Source of the DNA: an uncultured Marmoricola sp. | Lineage (GTDB): Bacteria; Actinomycetota; Actinomycetes; Propionibacteriales; Nocardioidaceae | Assembly (NCBI RefSeq): GCF_943913695.1 | Contig: NZ_CALTZE010000118.1 | Span: 1 to 11,540, forward strand | Direction: 5' to 3' | Length of the DNA stretch: 11,540 nt | In this document: in pieces, positions 7,350 to 11,540 of the stretch | Layout of the letters: each line of letters opens with the position of its first letter | Position numbering within the stretch: the stretch's first letter is position 1 | Made by a program: the position numbers and the translations under genes | The notes under the pieces: model-generated | What the model saw: only the letters and a program-made list of their open reading frames with translations | Databases searched by the model: none | Told to the model about the DNA's origin: nothing

Positions 7350-7838
7350 CTAGCCGCGGGCGGCGGCGTCGCTGGTCTCGACCGTGTCGCCGGGGCCCGT
7401 GTCGTGCCGCGAGTGCCGCCGGCGGAAGGAGAAGTAGAGGTGGCCGGTGTAGTTGAAGACCAGCACGAGCCCGATCGAGAGCGCCTGCGCGAGCACGACG
7501 GGCACGTGCAGGATCTCGTGGAAGAAGGGCAGGGCGCCGAGGTTGATGGCGAAGGCACCGCCCTGCACCACGGTGAAGCGGCCGAGGTCGACCAGCCACG
7601 GTCCGCCGGCCCCGAAGACGAGCCCGCGGTAGAGCACGAAGCCGAGCGGGATCGCCACGACGTAGACCAGCACCAGCACCACGAGGTAGGGCAGGAGGTG
7701 GCCGAGCAGGGCGTGCAGCACGGCGAACCAGCCGACGCCCTGCACCACGTTGAAGCCTCCGACCAGCAGGAAGCGGGTGCGCCGGTCGCCGAGGACCGAG
7801 CGCGCCAACGCGCCGAGTCGACGGGGTCCGGGGGCCAC
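7350..7838 (-). CDS. GtrA-family membrane protein (putative lipid-linked sugar flippase)
   Basis: The 162-residue protein has four membrane helices (about 22-42, 50-70, 87-107, 113-133), the opening FLLVGGFNVVQGVGWFAV and the closing VFNYTGHLYFSFRR that mark GtrA. GtrA proteins are thought to flip polyprenyl-phosphate sugars across the membrane in partnership with a GtrB-type glycosyltransferase. Such a glycosyltransferase is the divergent neighbour, 22 bp away. The GTG start lies 7 bases after a TATAGT -10 box and has no ribosome site, so translation is likely leaderless. First gene of a three-gene minus-strand operon. The hydrophilic tail after 137 is variable in the family. Confidence 0.92.
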   Translation of the reverse strand: MAPGPRRLGALARSVLGDRRTRFLLVGGFNVVQGVGWFAVLHALLGHLLPYLVVLVLVYVVAIPLGFVLYRGLVFGAGGPWLVDLGRFTVVQGGAFAINLGALPFFHEILHVPVVLAQALSIGLVLVFNYTGHLYFSFRRRHSRHDTGPGDTVETSDAAARG

Positions 7839-7860
7839 CAGCGCGACTATAGTGACCGCG
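7839..7860. promoter_or_regulatory. Symmetric bidirectional promoter for the gtrA and GT2 arms
   Basis: The whole 22-bp gap between the two GTG starts is one palindromic promoter. ACTATAGT (7846-7853) reads TATAGT on both strands, and seven bases separate each -10 box from its GTG (7861 on plus, 7838 on minus). Both transcripts would start at or beside the start codon. No convincing -35 boxes are seen; they would lie inside the coding regions. The two -10 boxes share four bases, so the two directions probably compete. Confidence 0.65.
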
Positions 7861-8931
7861 GTGAGTGCCCCCGCCGAGTCCGGTGCCGAGCAGCTGGTCT
7901 CGGTCGTGATCCCCGTCTACCAGGGCGAGCGCCACCTGCCGGGCATCGTCGAGGAGCTCCTCGCGCACACCGCGACGCGGCGTACGCCGGCCGGCAGCGC
8001 CTACCGCGTCAGCGAGGTGCTGCTGGTGCACGACTGTGGCCCCGACGGGTCGGCCGCGGTGATCCGGGAGCTCAGCCGCGCCCACGACGTCGTGCGCCCG
8101 GTGTGGCTGAGCCGCAACTTCGGCCAGCACGCCGCCACCCTCGCCGGCATGGCCTCCACCGGGGGCGAGTGGGTCGTGACGATGGACGAGGACGGCCAGC
8201 ACGACCCTGCCGACATCGGCACCATGCTCGACGTCGCGCTCGGCGCGGGCGCGAGCGTGGTCTACGCCGACCCCGTCAACCCCGCCCCCCACGGGGCGTT
8301 GCGCAACGCCACCTCCGCGGGGGCCAAGCGGCTGGTGCGGGCCCTCAACGGCGGCACCGACGCCTCGGTCTTCCACAGCTACCGCCTCGTGCTGGGCGAG
8401 ATCGCGCGCAGCCTCGCGGCGTACGCCGGATCGGGCGTCTATCTCGACGTCGCGCTCAGCTGGGTCGCCGGACCCGCGGTCACCGCTCCCGTGACACTGC
8501 GCGAGGAGGGGGAGGACCGCCGCTCCGGCTACACCCTGCGCTCGCTGCTCTCGCACTTCTGGCGAATGGTGGTGACCGGCGGCACCCGCGGGCTGCGCCT
8601 GGTCAGCGGTCTCGGCGTGCTCTTCGCGCTCGGCGGCTTCTGCTTCGCCGCCTTCATCCTGGTGCGCCAGCTCGTCGCGCCGGTCAACGTCGAGGGCTGG
8701 GCCTCGCTCACCGTGATCACCCTGGTGTGCACCGGTGCGGTGCTCTTCGCGCTCGGAGTGATCGCGGAATACGTCGGCGTCGCGGTCAACATGGCGATGG
8801 GCAAGCCGCTCTACCTGATCACCGCCGACCCCGCCGAGGGCCCGCTCGGCCGGGCCAGGCCCGGCGCGGGCGACGATGAGACCGGTGCTGCCGGCTCGGG
8901 GTCCAGGTCCGCGGATGCCGTCGCCCGCTGA
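7861..8931 (+). CDS. Family 2 glycosyltransferase, GtrB/DPM1-like, with C-terminal membrane helices
   Basis: The 356-residue product has a GT-A catalytic domain (11-235): VSVVIPVYQGE (13-23), WLSRNFGQHAA (82-92) and the metal-binding acidic motif MDEDGQHDP (108-116). Two C-terminal helices follow (about 245-268 and 281-306), as in GtrB-type enzymes that move a sugar from a nucleotide to polyprenyl phosphate at the inner membrane face. The nucleotide-binding loop reads VHDCGPDG (56-63) where relatives usually have a DDGSxD pattern, so the first Asp is His. The open frame runs back to 7750, but GTG 7861 gives the family N-terminus and sits 7 bases after the shared -10 box. Its tail overlaps the next gene, implying cotranscription. 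The sugar is not predictable. Confidence 0.93.
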   Translation: MSAPAESGAEQLVSVVIPVYQGERHLPGIVEELLAHTATRRTPAGSAYRVSEVLLVHDCGPDGSAAVIRELSRAHDVVRPVWLSRNFGQHAATLAGMASTGGEWVVTMDEDGQHDPADIGTMLDVALGAGASVVYADPVNPAPHGALRNATSAGAKRLVRALNGGTDASVFHSYRLVLGEIARSLAAYAGSGVYLDVALSWVAGPAVTAPVTLREEGEDRRSGYTLRSLLSHFWRMVVTGGTRGLRLVSGLGVLFALGGFCFAAFILVRQLVAPVNVEGWASLTVITLVCTGAVLFALGVIAEYVGVAVNMAMGKPLYLITADPAEGPLGRARPGAGDDETGAAGSGSRSADAVAR

Positions 8932-9841
8932 GCCCGCCGAGCTGGCACGGGCGTGGGTGCCCGGCGGCAGCGGGCTGCTCGGCGCAGCCGTCTCGGCTCG
9001 CCTACGGGCGGGTGGTGCGGAGGTGGCGCGGCCGCAGGTGCCCTGGACCGACACCCCCGGGGCCATCGGGGCGCTGCTGGAGCACGCGGCTGCGGCCGAC
9101 CCCACCGAGGTCTACTGGTGTGCCGGCGCCGGGGTCGTCGGCACCTCGCCCGAGGCGCTCGACCAGGAGATCGAGGTGCTCGAGGGCTTCCTGACCCGCT
9201 GGCGCCCGCGCCGGGTGGAGGTGGCCTTCCACGCCTCCTCGGCCGGAGGTGTCTACGCGGGGTCTGACTCCCCGCCCTTCACCGAGCTGACCACGCCGCG
9301 TCCGCTGGCGGCGTACGGCCACGCCAAGCTGCGCGCCGAGGAGCTCTGGGCGGCGTGGTCGCACACGACGGGGGTGCCGGTGCTGCTCGGGCGGCTCTCC
9401 AACCTCTACGGCCCCGGGCAGGACATCTCCAAGCCCCAGGGTCTGGTCTCGCAGCTGTGCCGGGCCCAGCTGACCCGGCAGCCGCTCGGCGTCTACGTCT
9501 CCCTGGACACCTTGCGCGACTACCTCTACGTCGACGACGCCGCCGCGATGGTGCTTGCCAGCACCCGGGCGCTGCGGGGCGCCGGTGCGGGTGCGCTGCC
9601 GAAGGTGCTGGCCAGCGAGCGGGCGGTGACGATCGGCGCGCTCCTCGGCGACCTGCACCGGGTGAGCCGGCGCCGGCCCCCGGTCGTGCTGGCCAGCTCA
9701 CCCCGCTCCGCGGGCCAGGTGCGCGACCTGCGGCTGCGCTCGGTGACCGCACCCTCGACCCGAGGCCACGCCCGCACCCCGCTCGCCGCCGGCCTCGGCG
9801 CGACCCTGGAGGCCGTCCGGGCCCAGCTGCTGCGGCGCTGA
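8915..9841 (+). CDS. NAD-dependent sugar epimerase/dehydratase
   Basis: This extended short-chain dehydrogenase (308 residues from ATG 8915) has the nucleotide-binding VPGGSGLLG (15-23) behind strand 1, an SSAGGVY block carrying the catalytic Ser (108-114), the YGHAK catalytic Tyr-Lys pair (Y134, K138), RLSNLYGPGQ (160-169) and LRDYLYVDD (200-208). It probably interconverts a nucleotide-activated sugar for the adjacent glycosyltransferase. The glycine motif is slightly unusual, with Pro-Gly-Gly in place of the common Gly-Ala. The start is uncertain: ATG 8915 overlaps the upstream gene by 17 bp, while in-frame ATG 8876 would overlap it by 56 bp; neither has a strong ribosome site. It is translationally linked to the GT2 gene. 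Confidence 0.88.
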   Translation: MPSPAEPAELARAWVPGGSGLLGAAVSARLRAGGAEVARPQVPWTDTPGAIGALLEHAAAADPTEVYWCAGAGVVGTSPEALDQEIEVLEGFLTRWRPRRVEVAFHASSAGGVYAGSDSPPFTELTTPRPLAAYGHAKLRAEELWAAWSHTTGVPVLLGRLSNLYGPGQDISKPQGLVSQLCRAQLTRQPLGVYVSLDTLRDYLYVDDAAAMVLASTRALRGAGAGALPKVLASERAVTIGALLGDLHRVSRRRPPVVLASSPRSAGQVRDLRLRSVTAPSTRGHARTPLAAGLGATLEAVRAQLLRR

Positions 9842-9861
9842 CCCGCGCACAAACCTGGTTC

Positions 9862-9906
9862 GACGACGCTAAGCCATCGTCGTCCGGCCTCCTCTCATCG
9901 TCGTCC
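9862..9906 (+). repeat. Hairpin and direct repeat after the epimerase
   Basis: GACGACG (9862-9868) pairs with CGTCGTC (9878-9884) across a 9-base loop, 20 bp after the epimerase stop. CATCGTCGTCC occurs at 9875-9885 and again at 9896-9906. The hairpin could weaken read-through, but there is no T-run, so a terminator role is only possible. Confidence 0.4.
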
Positions 9907-9925
9907 TGAGTCAAGCGTTGTCCAG

Positions 9926-9968
9926 TTCGCACGAATCCATTGCTTTCGCACGATTCGTCACCTACCTT
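9926..9968 (+). promoter_or_regulatory. Candidate promoter with operator-like repeats upstream of the RHS-like fragment
   Basis: TTGCTT (9940-9945), a 17-bp spacer and TACCTT (9963-9968) make a plausible promoter. Across it lie an inverted repeat, ACGAATC (9931-9937) with GATTCGT (9952-9958), and a direct repeat of TTCGCACGA (9926-9934 and 9945-9953). Such layered repeats over a -35 region suggest regulator binding. The transcript would have an untranslated leader of about 70 bases. Confidence 0.4.
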
Positions 9969-9987
9969 CCTACCACAAGGGTGTGAT

Positions 9988-10019
9988 TTAGCTCACCCAA
10001 GCTTTAGGTGGTGAGCTGA
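9988..10019 (+). promoter_or_regulatory. Leader hairpin before the RHS-like fragment
   Basis: AGCTCACC (9990-9997) pairs perfectly with GGTGAGCT (10010-10017) and the stem extends by a G-U and a U-A pair, around a 12-base loop. It sits between the putative transcription start and the ribosome site GGGGAG (10031-10036), so it could affect translation or bind protein as DNA. It matches no riboswitch class I know. The rest of the 9842-10044 gap holds no gene. Confidence 0.4.
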
Positions 10020-10044
10020 CTACCGCCTATGGGGAGAAGCCGAC

Positions 10045-10641
10045 ATGGCTCTGGCGCCGTCACCAATCATGTTCCGACTGGCGCTGCTCTGCGCACTGTT
10101 CTCTGTGGCCTCGGCCGGATACCCGGTTCCGAGTGCGCAGGCGGTCGAGACGCAGTCCGCGGCAGAGTCCGGGGCAGAGTTGCCCCAGGAGCGGCCGGAC
10201 GCCATATCGGCAATGGTGACTGCGCGGGCGACGGCTCGTCGGGTAGAAGATCTCTCGCAGCGCAGCGAGACCTCTCAGGTGTTCGCGAACCCTGATGGCA
10301 CGTGGACCTCGGAGGCGGCGGCAGGCCCGGTACGGGTGCTGGATGAGGAGTCCGGTGAATGGGCTGACATCGACACCACGCTGATGGTCGTCGAGGGTGG
10401 GATCGCGCCTACCGCTGCGGTCGGGGGACTCGTGAGCGTAGGTAGCGGTCGCACCCTCAAGCACCGGCGCCGGCAACTCCGTCGGCCAGCGCCAGGCGAG
10501 CTCCTGTCCCTCAGAAAGTTGGCTTATGGGGCAACTGAAAGAGTTGTATGGAAAATTGCCCGTGCGGCACAAGATCAAGGATCGCCAGAAGAAGATCGGT
10601 CACCGATGGATGAAGCAGCAGAAGTGCGCGAAACAGTCTAA
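10045..10641 (+). pseudogene. N-terminal fragment of a secreted RHS/DNRLRE-type protein, scrambled
   Basis: From ATG 10045, behind GGGGAG, the frame encodes a signal peptide (hydrophobic core 10-24, possible cleavage after SAQA, residue 33) and then a region strongly resembling the N-terminus of large actinobacterial secreted RHS or DNRLRE-domain proteins: SETSQVFANPDGTWTSE (74-90), AGPVRVLDEESGEWADIDTTL (split by the acidic loop at about 100-105) and APTAAVGGL (121-129). Whole proteins of this type run to well over a thousand residues. Here homology stops near residue 130; the remaining frame (KHRRRQLRRPAPGELL onward) reads like an antisense shadow and ends at 10641. The next expected family block is present on the minus strand at 10438-10515. 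The gene is therefore broken. Expression of a short secreted peptide cannot be excluded. Confidence 0.7.
10438..10515 (-). other. Inverted coding segment of the RHS/DNRLRE-type gene
   Basis: Read on the minus strand, these 78 bases encode 26 residues containing GQELAWRWPTELPAP followed by VLEGATATY. This is the WP-x-LP-x-PVL-x-G-x-TATY block that in this protein family normally follows the region encoded at 10045-10431. Its orientation is opposite to the gene that it should continue. Upstream and downstream of it on the minus strand the family similarity disappears, so the edges lie close to the stated limits. An inversion during decay or cassette shuffling is the simplest explanation. Confidence 0.6.
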
Positions 10642-10831
10642 CGGCAAGCTCGGCTGGAGCCGTCGATGGGCACGGTACGAATACACGAAGTACCGATGGC
10701 GCGTAACGGTCGTGGTTGCCTGGGTCGAGGCGCCAGGCAGCGTGTGGTTGTACGGGCACAGCGCGGTGACGCGTCGCGATTATTATGCGATGGGTGGTTC
10801 GAGCCCAAGTGGACGCCCCGGAGCTGTATGA
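10526..10831 (+). CDS. Orphan basic, Trp-rich protein or C-terminal remnant
   Basis: A 101-residue frame, open back to 10442 and with ATG at 10526, encodes a very basic N-terminal half (HKIKDRQKKIGHRWMKQQK, about 15-33), a Trp/Arg/Tyr-rich centre (LGWSRRWARYEY) and a beta-like end (VTVVVAWVEAPGSVWLYGH). About 70 percent of third codon positions are G or C, which favours real coding but is lower than in the genes before 9842. No clear ribosome site precedes the ATG. I do not recognise the family. Placed after a broken secreted RHS-type N-terminus, it may be the displaced C-terminal tip of that protein rather than an independent gene; this is inference. Confidence 0.4.
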   Translation: MGQLKELYGKLPVRHKIKDRQKKIGHRWMKQQKCAKQSNGKLGWSRRWARYEYTKYRWRVTVVVAWVEAPGSVWLYGHSAVTRRDYYAMGGSSPSGRPGAV

Positions 10832-10910
10832 TTTAGCTCTATGAGCGCTGGAGGCTGGTCATGCTCGCGAGCGCGGAGAGCCGTTATGGACGCTCAGGGA
10901 GAGTTTAGTC

Positions 10911-11288
10911 ATGGGATGTGCGGGTTGTGGTGGGCCGACCCGATTGGTGCAGCCTGACCGATGGCTAGCCTTGGCCTTTCCGTTAACTGCGATGGCGCTG
11001 GCGTCTTGGCACCATTTAGTGGTGTGGGCTCCGCGATTCGACGTTGTAATCTACTCTTTTCTTGGCCTTGTGGCCGGACTTCTTTGGGATCAGTTTTCGC
11101 CGAGATCTCTCCGGGAGCGATTATGGTGGCCTGCTATTCTTTGGTTCCTTTTCGTGACCATCTCTCCAACCGATGCTCACCCGGTTTCAATCCTCGCTGG
11201 ATCGGCCCCTCAATTGCTCTCCGCTACGGGCATCCTTTTCGGATTGCTGATTGGCGCCACTAGACGAGAAGCCACGGTCGAAGGGTAG
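10911..11288 (+). CDS. Small four-helix membrane protein of unknown function
   Basis: The 125-residue product has four hydrophobic segments (about 18-40, 44-60, 71-87, 97-115) and a CAGC pair near the start (C3, C6). AGGGAGAG (10896-10903) is a strong ribosome site at 7-base spacing, supporting ATG 10911. Codon use differs from the metabolic genes: many codons end in T or A (TTT, CTT, TTA, ATT), suggesting recent acquisition. I recognise no family. In polymorphic toxin loci a small, often membrane, gene after the toxin tip is commonly the immunity gene; position would allow that, but nothing in the sequence proves it. An overlapping frame at 10961-11263 lacks a ribosome site and is less convincing. 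Confidence 0.65.
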   Translation: MGCAGCGGPTRLVQPDRWLALAFPLTAMALASWHHLVVWAPRFDVVIYSFLGLVAGLLWDQFSPRSLRERLWWPAILWFLFVTISPTDAHPVSILAGSAPQLLSATGILFGLLIGATRREATVEG

Positions 11289-11540
11289 GAAGGATTCAGA
11301 GCTACTGATGTAGAGCTGTGGGCGTGATGAACGCGCGCGCCCGGGTGGGCCTTGCCGGTAGAGCGGGTCGTTTCCGAAGGCCGCGGTGGCTACGAATGCG
11401 TCTTCGACGCGGCGTCGGCACCGGTCTGGTACTAACCGGCCAGGCCGCGCCAGGGCGCAACTCACGGCGGGCGGTTGGACGAGTCCAGCTGATATGTAGG
11501 CACCTCTTGTCAAGGGCAGGTTGAGGCGCCCGTCCCACTG
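11289..11540. other. Terminal region without a supportable gene
   Basis: Short open frames on both strands here are Arg/Pro/Ala-rich, lack ribosome sites and match nothing I recognise. No repeat, tRNA or clear terminator is visible. The region may continue the degraded island or be the edge of a gene outside the window. Confidence 0.5.

Noticed and set aside
6558..8879. 773-codon plus-strand frame across the methyltransferase, GtrA and GT2 genes
   Set aside because: It runs antisense to two genes and out of frame through a third, each of which has recognisable family motifs.
7345..9105. 586-codon minus-strand frame opposite the GT2 gene and through gtrA
   Set aside because: It is a shadow frame with Arg/Gly/Ala-rich composition.
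9960..10044. Riboswitch upstream of the RHS-like fragment
   Set aside because: Only one simple hairpin is visible and none of the conserved motifs of known riboswitch classes, including the c-di-AMP type common in actinobacteria, can be found.
10060..10578. Minus-strand 172-codon frame as an independent gene
   Set aside because: Only residues encoded at 10515-10438 look like a real protein; the remainder is antisense of the signal-peptide-bearing fragment. I treat it as an inverted piece and not as a gene.
10511..10759. Minus-strand hydrophobic 82-codon frame
   Set aside because: It mirrors the Lys/Arg-rich plus-strand frame, has no ribosome site and has a weaker third-position G/C bias.
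11331..11432. Short plus-strand frame reading VERVVSEGRGGYECVFDA
   Set aside because: The peptide looks protein-like but the frame is only about 34 codons between stops, has no start signal and matches no family I know.
11302..11538. Minus-strand frame at the window end
   Set aside because: It is Arg/Pro-rich, has no ribosome site, and cannot be followed beyond the edge.
1..11540. CRISPR array, tRNA, rRNA, transposase or integrase
   Set aside because: No regularly spaced repeats, cloverleaf sequences, rRNA segments or recombinase motifs were seen on either strand.

Overview
This is high-GC DNA with strongly G/C-ending codons, many GTG starts and several promoters that place the start codon at the likely transcription start. 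Together these point to an actinobacterium. The gene content would fit a Nocardioides-like member of the Propionibacteriales, but the genus is only a guess.

Bases 1-3486 hold metabolic and stress genes. On the minus strand are a deoxyribose-phosphate aldolase (deoC) and an OsmC-type organic hydroperoxide reductase. The latter diverges from a MarR/OhrR-type thiol-switch repressor that keeps the sensing cysteine and its two partner tyrosines. A palindrome sits at the osmC transcription start, so this looks like a self-contained peroxide-sensing pair. An acyl-CoA dehydrogenase follows, apparently from a leaderless mRNA.

Bases 3591-9841 form a cell-envelope glycan locus. It has a plus-strand methyltransferase, a minus-strand operon (GtrA-like flippase, second methyltransferase, 760-residue polytopic GT-C-like membrane protein) and a divergent plus-strand pair (GtrB-like family 2 glycosyltransferase with two C-terminal membrane helices, NAD-dependent sugar epimerase/dehydratase). 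The two arms start from one palindromic ACTATAGT that gives each arm a -10 box exactly 7 bases before its GTG. A likely reading is that the GT2 enzyme loads a sugar on polyprenyl phosphate, GtrA flips it, the GT-C-like protein transfers it outside, and the epimerase and methyltransferases shape the sugar.

From about 9910 to the end the DNA is visibly less GC-rich and gene order breaks down. A gene with a signal peptide encodes the N-terminal region typical of secreted RHS/DNRLRE-type polymorphic proteins, but collapses after about 130 residues. The next conserved block of that family lies immediately downstream on the opposite strand (10438-10515), which indicates a small inversion or scrambling event. 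It is followed by a basic, Trp-rich orphan reading frame and a four-helix membrane protein with foreign codon use. This looks like the debris of a toxin-type locus, possibly with a surviving immunity-like gene. The last 250 bases show no gene I can support.
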